From positions 372,001 to 436,000 of the forward strand of contig NZ_JACKZY010000004.1 in assembly GCF_020833685.1 (NCBI RefSeq): 64,000 nucleotides of DNA, read 5' to 3'. Source of the DNA: Nitratireductor sp. B36. Its GTDB lineage: Bacteria; Pseudomonadota; Alphaproteobacteria; Rhizobiales; Rhizobiaceae. The notes beneath the pieces were generated by a model. That model saw nothing but the letters and a program-made list of their open reading frames with translations. It had not been told where the DNA came from and did no database searches. Positions 34,172 through 42,598 of the stretch are shown in pieces. The position numbers were made by a program, and so were the translations under genes. How positions within the stretch are numbered: the first letter of the stretch is position 1; each line of letters starts with the position of its first letter.

Positions 34172-34965
34172 TTCGAAGCCGCGGTGCCTGGCAGGTAGAA
34201 ATCGGACTGGGTGATCGGGTCGAGACACTCGCGCAGCAGCCGACCGTGTCCTTCGATCCCGTCCGGCAGTCCCATCAGGCGCAAACTTGCCCAGAAGCAG
34301 GCCTGGTTGGAGGTGATCACGGGTTTGCCAAGATCCTGCTCGATCCGCTCGATGACATCGAGTGTGGCGAGGTTGGTGCAGGAGATGAAGATCGCCTCGG
34401 CATCGGGCCGGTCAATCATGCGGGCAAGACGATAGACCTGCTGCGGCGGAACCCGGCCGATGCCGCGCCGCTCTTCCTGTGTTTCGCCCAGCCGAAGGCC
34501 GTGCAGGCTGGTGCATTCGAAGCCGTAGTCTTCGAGAAACTGCTTTTCGCTCTCATTGACGAAATCCACATAGGGTGTTCCGACCGCGACCTTCTTGACA
34601 CCGAGGGCATTGAGCGCGGCGATCACCGCGCCCGCCGTGGCGCAGGCCGGGGTGTTGGTTTGCGCCGACATGCTGTCGAGCAATTCCGGCATCGGGCACA
34701 CGATCGATCCCGACGTGCAGCCATAGACGACGATGTCGACCTCGGCCGTGGCAAGGCGCTCGGCTGCTTGGGCCAGTGCATCGGCCATCTTGTCGTAGCT
34801 TTCCTGCGTGGCATTGCCAAGCAGCAAGACCCGGTCGGTGTGGATCGTCACCCCTTCCGGTGCCAGCCGCCAGAATTCCGGTTCGTTGACCGTGTTGGTG
34901 GACGGCAGGATGAGGCCAATTTTTCCGCGCCATCCATAGGCGCTGTACATGGAGACAGCTTTCAT
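34168..34965 (-). CDS. Asp/Glu racemase-superfamily protein (maleate isomerase/arylmalonate decarboxylase-like)
   Basis: Protein of 265 residues. It opens with GKIGLILPSTNTVNEPEF, typical of maleate cis-trans isomerases and arylmalonate decarboxylases. Both active-site Cys are present (YGCTSGS near 83; ISCTNLAT near 196). The reaction may be cis-trans isomerisation of a dicarboxylic acid or decarboxylation. Its neighbours (an N-carbamoyl-type hydrolase, an HpcH aldolase and Tct transport) fit breakdown of an N-heterocycle-derived dicarboxylate, but this is inference. Confidence 0.85.
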   Translation of the reverse strand: MKAVSMYSAYGWRGKIGLILPSTNTVNEPEFWRLAPEGVTIHTDRVLLLGNATQESYDKMADALAQAAERLATAEVDIVVYGCTSGSIVCPMPELLDSMSAQTNTPACATAGAVIAALNALGVKKVAVGTPYVDFVNESEKQFLEDYGFECTSLHGLRLGETQEERRGIGRVPPQQVYRLARMIDRPDAEAIFISCTNLATLDVIERIEQDLGKPVITSNQACFWASLRLMGLPDGIEGHGRLLRECLDPITQSDFYLPGTAASK

Positions 34966-34988
34966 GCGTCTGGTTCCTTTGTCTGGCG

Positions 34989-35783
34989 TCAGCGTGAGGC
35001 CGCGGCCTTAAGCCCGGCGGCGAGCGGCGAAAACGTGTTGAAAATGGCGTTGGCATCGTTGGAGAGCGGCATCCACTGGATCCCGCGATCGATCCATTTC
35101 TTGCCGGCTTCGATGGATTGGCACGAAAAGCCCCAGGGGATGTTTTTCTGCGTACACACCTCGATCACGCGCTCGGTCGCTTCGTTCATCAACGGATGAG
35201 ACACCTGGCCGGGAACGCCAAGATTCTGCGAGAGGTCGTCGGGACCGATCATGATGGCGTCGAGCCCATCGACGTCACAGATTTCTGGCAGTGCATCGAG
35301 GCTGTCGCGTGTCTCGACCATTGCCACCATCAGTGTCTCGGCGTTGATGTGCGCGATCTGCTTGTCGATGTCTTCGTAGCGCAGATAATCGGTGTGCGAC
35401 CCGCGCAGGTTCAGGATGCGCTCGCCGCGCGGGTAGTATTTGGTCACTTTCATGATGGCCTCGAGCTGCTCGGGGCTGTCGATACAGGGCAGGAGCAGGC
35501 CTTGTGCGCCGGCATCCAGAAGCCGCGTCATGTCATGCGGCTTGTGGCCGTCGGGCCGAGCGATCGGCACGATGCCGGATGCCCGTGCAACCAGGGCCAT
35601 CGCAGATACGTCCGAGATCGAAAAATCGCTGTGTTCCATCTCCAGGAGAACGAAGTCGAGGCCGGTCGCAGCCAGAAGCCTCATCATTTTTGGATTGCTG
35701 ACCAGGGTGGCCCAGGTGCCAAAAACCGGTTTGCCGTCGCGCAGCAATTTCTTGACGGGGTTGGAGGCAATTTCTTCGATCAC
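34989..35783 (-). CDS. HpcH/HpaI-family aldolase
   Basis: Class II (metal-dependent) 2-oxo-3-deoxy acid aldolase of 264 residues. Motifs are VLLEMEHSDFS (catalytic base region), ARPDGHKPHDMTRLLDAGAQGLLLP and metal ligands in MVETRDSLDAL and MIGPDDLSQNLG. It would split a 4-hydroxy-2-oxo acid into pyruvate or another 2-oxo acid and an aldehyde. It lies 23 bases upstream of the maleate-isomerase-like gene in the same transcript. Confidence 0.9.
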   Translation of the reverse strand: MIEEIASNPVKKLLRDGKPVFGTWATLVSNPKMMRLLAATGLDFVLLEMEHSDFSISDVSAMALVARASGIVPIARPDGHKPHDMTRLLDAGAQGLLLPCIDSPEQLEAIMKVTKYYPRGERILNLRGSHTDYLRYEDIDKQIAHINAETLMVAMVETRDSLDALPEICDVDGLDAIMIGPDDLSQNLGVPGQVSHPLMNEATERVIEVCTQKNIPWGFSCQSIEAGKKWIDRGIQWMPLSNDANAIFNTFSPLAAGLKAAASR

Positions 35784-35955
35784 TGTGTTCTCTCCGGATA
35801 GGCATGGGAGCCGGGAGCCTGGCGCTCCGGGCTTTGTGAGGTTCGGCTGGTCTGGTGGTGAACGACCGGTATCCCGCTATCGCGATGCGCTTGGGGTGGT
35901 TCGACGCGACCGGGAGCCGGAAGCGAGACGCCGTATGGCGTCCCGCCTGATGCTT

Positions 35956-36912
35956 TTACTGGTTCCAGGGCGTGGTTTCCCAGAGTTCGTGGAAGCTTTT
36001 GTCCAGGCCCTCAAGGATCGAGACGTAGCGGTCTGATGGAATGAAGCGGGCCGGAAGATTGGCCTGTTTTGCGATCTTCAGATACTCCGGATCGTCGCTG
36101 ACCTTCTTGAGTGCGTCTTCCAGCTTCTCTCTGACCTCATCGGGAAGGCCGGCCGGTGCGCCAATGCCGCGCAGCGAACCACCGATCACCGGATAGCCCG
36201 CGGAAGCGAAGGTCGGAACGTCCGAAGCCATCGGCGAAGCTTCGTCGGCCATCACGCCGAGGATGCGCCAATCCGTCCCTTCGGAGAATGTCAGAGCCTC
36301 ACCAAGATTGGCCGTCGTTGCCATGATCTCGCCGGAAAGCAAAGCGTTGCGACCGGCCGAGGAGCCATCAAAGGGGATTGGCAGCAGGTCGATGCCGGCA
36401 GCCTGCTCCAGCAGCAGAGTGTTGATGTGGCCGGCCGAGCCCGCCCCCTGTGTTGCAACCGTGACGCGGCCGGGCTTCTCCTTCGCGGCCGCCACCAGGT
36501 CTTCGATTGACTTGATATCGCTGGATCCAAGGACGTTGATTGTGCCGGGGTCTTCGGCCATCGCAGCGAGGAAATCGAAACTGTCGAGCGAGAACTGAGC
36601 CTCACGCTCGATCGGTATCGTGATGATGCCAGGCGTGTTGATGATGCCAATCGTGTAGCCGTCGGGGTCGGAACTTGCGAGTTCGGAAAGTCCGATCTCA
36701 CCGCCAGCACCGGGGCGGTTCACGACAACGACAGGTTCTCCCAGTTCCTTTTCCAGAAATTGAGCGACCGTGCGTGCATTGAGATCCGTCCCTCCTCCGG
36801 CGGAGAAGGGAACGATCAGCTTGATCTGCCGGTCCGGATACTCGGCAACGGCAGGCGTCGCGGCGATACCGATCGCCATGGCGGCGATCAGGGCGAGAGG
36901 TTTGAAGGTCAT
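35956..36912 (-). CDS. tctC: Tripartite tricarboxylate transporter binding protein (TctC/Bug)
   Basis: Periplasmic binding protein of 318 residues with a signal peptide ending ATPAVAEYP. It has the Bug-family opening YPDRQIKLIVPFSAGGGTD and VVNRPGAGGEIG. It is the first gene of the minus-strand operon that ends with TctA. A 172-bp gap separates it from the aldolase gene; that gap shows no clear gene. Confidence 0.93.
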   Translation of the reverse strand: MTFKPLALIAAMAIGIAATPAVAEYPDRQIKLIVPFSAGGGTDLNARTVAQFLEKELGEPVVVVNRPGAGGEIGLSELASSDPDGYTIGIINTPGIITIPIEREAQFSLDSFDFLAAMAEDPGTINVLGSSDIKSIEDLVAAAKEKPGRVTVATQGAGSAGHINTLLLEQAAGIDLLPIPFDGSSAGRNALLSGEIMATTANLGEALTFSEGTDWRILGVMADEASPMASDVPTFASAGYPVIGGSLRGIGAPAGLPDEVREKLEDALKKVSDDPEYLKIAKQANLPARFIPSDRYVSILEGLDKSFHELWETTPWNQ

Positions 36913-37005
36913 GTGGTTCCCCTGTGTGTTCGGTCTGTTGGCACTCGGCTTCTTCGGCAGATGTGCGGTTTGATTTTCGGGCGCGGCTCAGCCCGATGAA
37001 ACAAG

Positions 37006-37037
37006 AATATATATTGCCGATACGCTGTCAATATATT
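37006..37037. promoter_or_regulatory. Inverted-repeat operator candidate between tctC and gntR
   Basis: ATATATTG (37009-37016) and CAATATAT (37029-37036) form an inverted repeat with a 12-bp spacer. They lie in an AT-rich island in an otherwise GC-rich divergent promoter region. Position and symmetry suggest binding by the adjacent GntR-family protein. Confidence 0.4.
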
Positions 37038-37146
37038 AAGTGAATATTGGAGGATTGAGGATTGAGTGCAATTTGGAGGTTGTGCTCTTGCACTGCTGCA
37101 CGAGCCGATAGATACCAGGGCAGGCGGGGCGGAGTGTTGTCAGCCG

Positions 37147-37818
37147 ATGGGGGATGAGATGGCCAATCAGGCAGAAACGAGACTGGCCGAGGATGCCTAT
37201 AACCGCATTCTCGCGCACATCATGTCCGGCAAGCTGGCAGCCGGCACTGTCATCCAGGAAAAGGTTCTGGTTGAGGAGCTCGGCCTTTCGCGCACGCCCA
37301 TGCGGGACGCACTCTTGATCCTCGAAGGCGAGGGGCTTCTGGTACGCGAGAGCCGGCGTGTGGTGCGGGTCTTGTCGATGGATCTCTCGCACTATGTCGA
37401 GAATCTCGCGATCCGCCGCCTGCTTGAATGCGAGGCGGCGGCACTTGCGGTGGGCCGAATACCCGAAGACTCTCTCGACCGTATGAAAGCGGAGATCGAG
37501 ACGCTTATGAGCAATCATGAAGCCCGCATGCCGGCTGGACGTGAGGCGGTGCGTCGGATCGACGAGGAGCTTCACCGGACCATCGCGGAAGCGGCGGGAA
37601 ATCGGCAACTTGCCGAGATTGTTGCGGGGCTGCGGCGCAAGACACACATCTTCGATCTCAAGAACATGCCGGAGCGGTTTCTCGAGACTTGCCGGGAACA
37701 TCTGGCGATCATTGAAGCGTTGCGCCCGGATTCCGAGCCTGACGCCGCGCGCCAGGCAATGTACCGCCACATCAACGCGATCCGTGAAAGCATTGTGCGC
37801 CGCCTGCTTCAGAATTGA
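37147..37818 (+). CDS. GntR-family regulator with FCD domain
   Basis: About 223 residues: winged HTH (LVEELGLSRTPMRDALLIL) and FCD domain with Asp in RRIDEELHRTIAEAAGN and His in CREHLAIIEAL and MYRHINAI. Either ATG 37147 or ATG 37159 may be the start; the second is preceded by a GGGGG run. It is divergent from the Tct operon and probably controls it. It resembles the 16655-17293 regulator in its FCD part (HxxIAEAAGN, followed by FxxxREHLAII). Confidence 0.88.
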   Translation: MGDEMANQAETRLAEDAYNRILAHIMSGKLAAGTVIQEKVLVEELGLSRTPMRDALLILEGEGLLVRESRRVVRVLSMDLSHYVENLAIRRLLECEAAALAVGRIPEDSLDRMKAEIETLMSNHEARMPAGREAVRRIDEELHRTIAEAAGNRQLAEIVAGLRRKTHIFDLKNMPERFLETCREHLAIIEALRPDSEPDAARQAMYRHINAIRESIVRRLLQN

Positions 37819-37856
37819 ACGATGCAAACGGTGCACAGCGATCTTCTCCGATGCCG

Positions 37857-39077
37857 TCAGGCGCGATAGCGCTGCACCAGTGTCGCCAGTCGCTCGATGG
37901 CTGCCACTGAAGCGGCATGATCCTGCGAAAAGTTCAGACGGATGCTGTCGGCACAATGGGGGCTGAACTCGGTGCCGGGGGTAACGATCACACCGGCCTG
38001 AAGGCGCAATGCCTTGATGAAATCGCCAGGCGCGACCGTCAGTTCGGGCAGGCGGGCAAACAGATAGCTGCCGGCCTGTGGCACGCGGAGCGTGCATCCG
38101 GGGATACCGCGAAAAAGCGCCACAAGATCATCGCGAATCGCCTGATGGCGGGCGATGCGCTCTTCCATCCATCCCTCGGGCTCGTTGAACCATGTCTTGA
38201 GCACCGCCTGCGAATAACCGGCCGCCCGGAGCGAAACGATGGCCTGCAGTTTCTCCATGCGGTTGATGATGGTTTTTGAGCCGAAAGCGACCCCCAGACG
38301 ATAGCCGCTCAACGATTCTGTCTTCGAGGGCCCCATGATCGTGATGACATTTTCAGACGCCGTGCTCACAGCGCGCAAGTGCGTGTAGGTCACGCCCTCA
38401 TATCTGAGACGGGAATAAAGCTGATCGACGATGACTGTGGCGCCGTATTGCTCCGCGAGAGCTGCAATCCGGGACACTTCCTCCGGCGAGTAGACGACAC
38501 CTGCCGGGTTGTTAGGATTGGAAAACAGGAAGAGTTTCACGCCGGATTGGAACGCCGCTTCAAGCTCCTCCAGGTCGAGACCTGCCTCGTCGGGCCCAGC
38601 CTCGCCATAGCGAAGCTGGACCGGAACGATTTCACCGTCAAAGAAGGTGACAAGTTTCCTGTTCGCGAAATAATCCGGCTGGACGATCGCAACCTTGTCT
38701 CCCCGCGAGATGGTCGAGGCAATGGCCAGAAAAAGCGCCCCTTGCGTGCCTGGCGTTATGATCAATCCGTCGCGGGCATCCACGTCGGCGCCGGTAAAAT
38801 CCGCAAGCCGGGGAGCCAGCTCGTCGCGGATATCGAGCGCCCCGCGATATTCCGTATAGGCCTGTGAGCCGCCGCGCATGACACCGGCGGAGAATTCATC
38901 GAACGCGCCCGGAGTTGGCTCATGGGCATCGACGTCCCCATGGGAGAAGTCGACGCGCTGTCCCTCAAGCATATCGCCCTTCAGGTAGCCCTCGTCGAGC
39001 TTCGCGGACTGCCGCGCCTCCTGACCCGGCGCATTGTCCGTTTCCAGCTTCCTGAACTTCTTCTCAATTTCCGACAT
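37857..39077 (-). CDS. PLP-dependent class I/II aminotransferase
   Basis: Fold-type I aminotransferase of about 406 residues. Motifs are FSNPNNPAGVVYS (near 195), VDQLYSRLRY (PLP-binding Asp and Tyr) and MGPSKTESLSGYRLG with the PLP Lys. The terminal region RLNFSQD carries the carboxylate-binding Arg. I choose the ATG at 39077, because the longer frame runs through the divergent LysR promoter. The substrate is unknown; LysR at 39183 may regulate it. Its stop lies 38 bases from the convergent GntR stop. Confidence 0.87.
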   Translation of the reverse strand: MSEIEKKFRKLETDNAPGQEARQSAKLDEGYLKGDMLEGQRVDFSHGDVDAHEPTPGAFDEFSAGVMRGGSQAYTEYRGALDIRDELAPRLADFTGADVDARDGLIITPGTQGALFLAIASTISRGDKVAIVQPDYFANRKLVTFFDGEIVPVQLRYGEAGPDEAGLDLEELEAAFQSGVKLFLFSNPNNPAGVVYSPEEVSRIAALAEQYGATVIVDQLYSRLRYEGVTYTHLRAVSTASENVITIMGPSKTESLSGYRLGVAFGSKTIINRMEKLQAIVSLRAAGYSQAVLKTWFNEPEGWMEERIARHQAIRDDLVALFRGIPGCTLRVPQAGSYLFARLPELTVAPGDFIKALRLQAGVIVTPGTEFSPHCADSIRLNFSQDHAASVAAIERLATLVQRYRA

Positions 39078-39165
39078 GGGGGTTCCCTGCGATGAACTGG
39101 CGATATTCGGCAGGGAGTTTAAAGTGGCAAAACGATAGAAAAACCTATTTTTTCTTGCTTCAAAA

Positions 39166-39180
39166 GATGCAAAAAGCATC
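39166..39180 (+). promoter_or_regulatory. Inverted repeat at the LysR start
   Basis: GATGC-AAAAA-GCATC is a perfect 5-bp inverted repeat ending two bases before the LysR ATG, where a ribosome binding site would be expected. No purine-rich site is visible, so translation of the regulator may be weak or controlled by this element. Confidence 0.35.
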
Positions 39181-39182
39181 GA

Positions 39183-40097
39183 ATGGATATTCGCTTTCTC
39201 GAAACCTTTCTGGCGATCGTGGACTGTGGCTCGATTGCCGAGACCGCCCGCAGAACAAACAAGACGCCGGCGGCGCTTTCCCAGCGCATTCAGGTTCTTG
39301 AGCAGGAGCTTGGCCACAAGCTGATAATCCGTTCGGGACGGACCGTGCAGCCGACGGCGGCGGGTCTTGCCGTGCTTGAAAGGGCGAGGGAGCTCGTGGA
39401 AAAGGCGCGTGACCTCAGCGCACTTGCTGCAAATGGAGCACCAGCCGGCCAATTGCGTATCGGTGCCACCTCAACCGCCCTGATCGGTCTCATGCCGGAC
39501 ATCATCACAATGCTGAGCGATCGGTACCCGGCCATCGATTATTTCGTTCAGCCTGGTTCATCGTCCGAACTCTACCATCGCGTGATTGCCGGGGAGCTTG
39601 ATGCCGCTCTGATCGTCCGGCCTGACTTTGCACTGCCCAAGGCCATGGGCTGGAGCACGATCCGCGAAGAGCCGCTCGTGTTCATCGCCCCGCATTCCCT
39701 TCCCGAATTGCCCCCGCACGCCCTTATCGCCTCTCAGCGGTTCATTCTCTATGACCGCAACCAGTGGGGTGGGCAGATCGTGGCGCGGTATCTGGCCGAA
39801 AACGGGTTGGCGGTTCGTGAGTGGCTGGAGCTCGACGCGCTCGATGCAATTGCCGCGCTGGTCAGCCGCGGCCTGGGTGTCGCCATCGTTCCCGATTGGG
39901 CACCGCCTTGGCCAGAGGGTCTGACGCTGCGAAAGGTCGTTCTGCCTTCCGGAGGGGTCCGGAAAATAGGCATATTGTGGCGGCGGTCCGGCGCGCGCGC
40001 GGCTGCTGTTGATGCCTTTGTCTCTGCGTGCCGCGATGTCTCCCTGCGCCACTCAGACGGCAACGATCCCGCCGCCGCCGAGAATCCGGCGAACTGA
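39183..40097 (+). CDS. LysR-family transcriptional regulator
   Basis: 304 residues with an N-terminal winged HTH (LETFLAIVDCGSIAETARRT, KTPAALSQRIQVLEQELG) and a C-terminal periplasmic-binding-like effector domain starting near 90 (GQLRIGATSTALIGLMPDI). It is divergent from the aminotransferase gene and convergent with the aspartate dehydrogenase gene, whose 3' end it overlaps by about 45 bases. The target is inferred to be the aminotransferase. Confidence 0.9.
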   Translation: MDIRFLETFLAIVDCGSIAETARRTNKTPAALSQRIQVLEQELGHKLIIRSGRTVQPTAAGLAVLERARELVEKARDLSALAANGAPAGQLRIGATSTALIGLMPDIITMLSDRYPAIDYFVQPGSSSELYHRVIAGELDAALIVRPDFALPKAMGWSTIREEPLVFIAPHSLPELPPHALIASQRFILYDRNQWGGQIVARYLAENGLAVREWLELDALDAIAALVSRGLGVAIVPDWAPPWPEGLTLRKVVLPSGGVRKIGILWRRSGARAAAVDAFVSACRDVSLRHSDGNDPAAAENPAN

Positions 40098-40823
40098 GCC
40101 GATCGCTGAATGTGGCGTATAGGAGCCCGTCACGCCGCCGAGGGAACGGGAGGAGACACGAATGTCCCACGACAATCCCGGTCCACTTACCTCAATCTGA
40201 TGTTCCATTGTGGGAAGGTCAGGAACAGCAACAATCCGGCTGACCGTCCGGTCAAATCCCAGACCCGCAAGGGCAATGGCCGCGTGAACATTCACGTTGC
40301 GGGGAAAGCGGGCGCAGGCCTCGCGTGTCGCGCCTTCAAACATCAATCCATCGGCCTTGGGGTCGATGCCAAGGCTCTTCCCGCTCTTCGTGGTTGTTAC
40401 GGTCACTTGCTCGATGGCCGCCCGGCCATCGGCAATGCCATCCAGGGAAAGGATGGCGCCGTGCGGCACGTAAAACGTGCTGCCGTGCCGGGCCGTGATG
40501 GAGCGAACTTCCTCTTCGGTCTCGCGTCTGGCCATGGCCGTGTTGGAAAAGGCGCAGAAGTCGGCAGATCGAAGAAATCGCGGAGCAAGCTCCTGAACGA
40601 CCGAAGGCATGGCCGCCTCGACAACGAGATCGACCGGCCGCGAAAGAGCTTCGCTCGCGTCATCGATGACGATACCGTCGGCCAGGTTGAAACCTGTCAT
40701 CCGATGGACGTTGGAAACAAGAACGAAAGCGATTTCTGTGTCCGCGGAATTGTCGATCTCGCGGATGACAGCGCCCCCGATCGCGCCAGCGCCAATGATG
40801 CCAATTCGTTTCTTGTCACGCAT
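40053..40823 (-). CDS. nadX: L-aspartate dehydrogenase-family protein
   Basis: 256 residues with the N-terminal Rossmann motif GIIGAGAIGGAVI and the aspartate dehydrogenase domain (FPRNVNVHAAIALAGLGFDRT, with a His at the catalytic position). The family oxidises L-aspartate to iminoaspartate/oxaloacetate with NAD(P), for NAD synthesis or catabolism. No other NAD synthesis gene is near, so a catabolic role is as likely. Its 3' end overlaps the LysR gene on the opposite strand. Confidence 0.8.
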   Translation of the reverse strand: MRDKKRIGIIGAGAIGGAVIREIDNSADTEIAFVLVSNVHRMTGFNLADGIVIDDASEALSRPVDLVVEAAMPSVVQELAPRFLRSADFCAFSNTAMARRETEEEVRSITARHGSTFYVPHGAILSLDGIADGRAAIEQVTVTTTKSGKSLGIDPKADGLMFEGATREACARFPRNVNVHAAIALAGLGFDRTVSRIVAVPDLPTMEHQIEVSGPGLSWDIRVSSRSLGGVTGSYTPHSAIGSVRRILGGGGIVAV

Positions 40824-40861
40824 ATCTCAATTCCTTGGGGGCTGTCTTGCCGCGAATGAAG

Positions 40862-41062
40862 GGGCAACGCACCTCTGTGAGGCCCGCGCCGGAAGGCTGG
40901 ATAGGCATTGGTAGGCGAGGCGGCCTTGAAAGCCAAGCTTGTGGCTTACTGGAATTTCAGCCCCGACAAGAACACGCATCTTCGGTTCGCAGCGCAGCCA
41001 AGGAGCGTATCGTGAAAGATGTCATCGTGAACGCCTCCGCGCGGGGTTGAAGGTTTATGACG
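40862..41062 (+). repeat. Dispersed repeat 1, copy A
   Basis: About 200 bp that matches 56899-57097 in the same orientation. The first 44 bases are identical, from GGGCAACGCACCTCTGTGAG to GGATAGG. Further blocks match at GGTAGGCGAGGCGG, CTTGAAAGCCAAGC, GGAATTTCAG and GCGCATCTTCGGTT-like stretches. It lies in the 730-bp gene-free region after the aspartate dehydrogenase gene. No transposase is associated, so it is probably a miniature or intergenic repeat. Confidence 0.8.
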
Positions 41063-41135
41063 CATTCGGGTTCAAAAATGCCAATCAATCAGTCCTTGCG
41101 ATTGGCGTATGATTCCGGTTCAGACGTGTTCGAAG

Positions 41136-41384
41136 AATGTCCTACCATCCGCCAGGGAACCAGCGCGCACACGACCCACTCACAAACCCGCTTGACGCCG
41201 GGCTTAAGGTCGCGGATTAATGCGCGCTGCGCGGGTATGATGTAATGGTAGCCTGTCAGCTTCCCAACTGTCGCCGCGAATTATTATCCCATATTTATCA
41301 GTATGTTATAAATTCCTTCATGCCTTGGAATTCGCTTGGAACTCTGGCCAGCAGGGAAGGAAACTGCCCCAGTTTTCCTTTCGG
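41136..41384 (+). repeat. Dispersed repeat 2, copy A
   Basis: About 250 bp that matches 61423-61664 in the same orientation. The strongest block runs from CCCACTCACAAACCCG through GACGCCGGGCTTAAGGTCGC to GGATTAATGCGCGCTGCGCG. It ends near TTTTCCTTTCGG. It lies 74 bases after repeat 1 copy A and contains no credible gene. Confidence 0.8.
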
Positions 41385-41556
41385 AAAAATCCGGAAAAGC
41401 TTGTGGTCCCGGCGCGTTCATTGAGCCGGAGTTCTCTACCCGCCGGGCAAGCCTGCCGATAGTAATCGAACCACCTCGGAATCCTGCCAAGCCTTTTCCG
41501 TTGTCTGTTGTGATTAATCAGAAGGATGGTCGCTGCAGTCAAAAGGAGATTGTCAA

Positions 41557-41808
41557 ATGGCAGCGAAGAAGCAGGAAGCAGAGAAGCAGTCGGTTGTTAT
41601 CAGTGAAGACGATGCGAAGGCCATCGAGCAGGCAATCGCACAGGGTCAGGCATTGATTGCGCAGGGCAAGACCAAGGTCGATGCGTCGATGGCGATTTAT
41701 CGCGCTCTGAACACTCAGCCGCAGGAAGCGGTTGTTTCAGCGATGATAGAGGGGGCGGGCCTGACACCCAAGAATATACGGCCTGTTACCCTTTTAAAAA
41801 ATAAATAA
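41557..41808 (+). CDS. Small protein of unknown function
   Basis: 83 residues, rich in Lys, Gln and Ala, with a helical N-terminal half (DDAKAIEQAIAQGQALIAQGK) and a GAGLTPKNIRPVTLLK tail. AAAGGAG stands eight bases before the ATG, a better ribosome site than most genes here have. There is no signal peptide or membrane helix. I do not recognise a family. Directly after the stop the DNA becomes strongly AT-rich. Confidence 0.6.
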   Translation: MAAKKQEAEKQSVVISEDDAKAIEQAIAQGQALIAQGKTKVDASMAIYRALNTQPQEAVVSAMIEGAGLTPKNIRPVTLLKNK

Positions 41809-41907
41809 TAAAAATATAATATGAACAAATCTCCTTCACTGAGTGAAGGTATTCATAATTGAAAACTATTTTATTCTTATCGGGCGCTGCGAATTTAATC
41901 GCGTAAT

Positions 41908-42240
41908 TTAATTGGTTTGTTTGCCTCTCCGTTGAGAAATCAATTTCATCTTCTCGTAGCTCCCGTCATCTATTCGATAGGCATAAACGGTTTTCCCATC
42001 CGCAGTCGTCTTTCTTGACCGCTGCTTCAAACCAATCTCTTTGAGGAAAAAACCAAGCTGACTGAATAGCTTCGACCGATAATCGCTGCGCAAATCATGT
42101 GCGAAATTGATCCTATAGCGATGCTTATTCTCGTCAAGGAACGCGACAAGCCCTCCATGTTGGATGAGCGCAGTTCTTTCGTGGTGTCAAATTCCCCCTC
42201 TCGGTATGGGCCGAACAATTCCATCACTTCTTGATTGGCC
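41908..42240 (-). pseudogene. Frameshifted, truncated gene of unknown function
   Basis: Two minus-strand frames join into one protein if a single-base shift near 42145 is corrected. The upstream part reads EVMELFGPYREGEF and KELRSSNMEG. The downstream part reads LVAFLDENKHRYRINFAHD, then RSDYRSKLFSQLGFFLKEIG and a basic C terminus. The upstream end is cut where the IS3-like element begins (42241). The sequence is richer in A/T than its surroundings. The downstream half recalls proteins of plasmids or phages, but I cannot name a family. Confidence 0.5.
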
Positions 42241-42466
42241 TGCTGCCGGTTTCGTGGACACCGAGATAACGTGTTTTTGACGAAGCCGGAGTTTGTGAAT
42301 GCAGAGAAGGAAATTCAGCCGCGAGTTCAAGCTTGAGGCGGTGAGACTGGTCAAGGAACGAGGCGTGTCGGTCTCCCAGGCTGCCCGCAACCTTGATCTC
42401 CATGAGAATGTGCTGCGCAAATGGGTCAGGGAATTGGGCGCTGACCCGCGGCATGCGTTCCCACTC
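42241..42466 (+). mobile_element. IS3-family element fragment (left end and 5' part of orfA)
   Basis: The left end CTGCCGGTTTCGTGGACACC resembles IS3-group termini. An ATG at 42299 opens an orfA with SREFKLEAVRLVKERGVSVS followed by QAARNLDLHENVLRKWVREL and GADPRHAFP, the HTH half of the transposase. The match stops abruptly at about 42466; the leucine zipper and all of orfB are missing. The fragment is not mobile by itself. Confidence 0.8.
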
Positions 42467-42598
42467 TTCAAGGGTCTGAAAAAGCTGGTTCGAGCTTTCT
42501 CCTGTGAGGCCCACCAATCACTCGCGGTCCATTCCAAGGACATGGTTTGCATTTGATCCCGGAGAGATGGTTTACACACTTTCCGGAGCGTATGAGAT
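42467..42598. other. Unassigned segment, possibly the end of a second mobile element
   Basis: Between the IS3 fragment and the dehydrogenase gene lie 130 bases with no intact gene. The stretch GATCCCGGAGAGATGGTTTA followed by CACACTTTCCGG looks like a terminal repeat of another insertion sequence. Its minus strand has short open frames without recognisable domains. A secondary insertion that removed the rest of the IS3 element would explain it. Confidence 0.35.

Noticed and set aside
42467-42556. 3' end of the IS3 orfA frame as real transposase sequence
   Set aside because: Similarity to orfA stops near 42466; the remaining codons are read-through into unrelated DNA.
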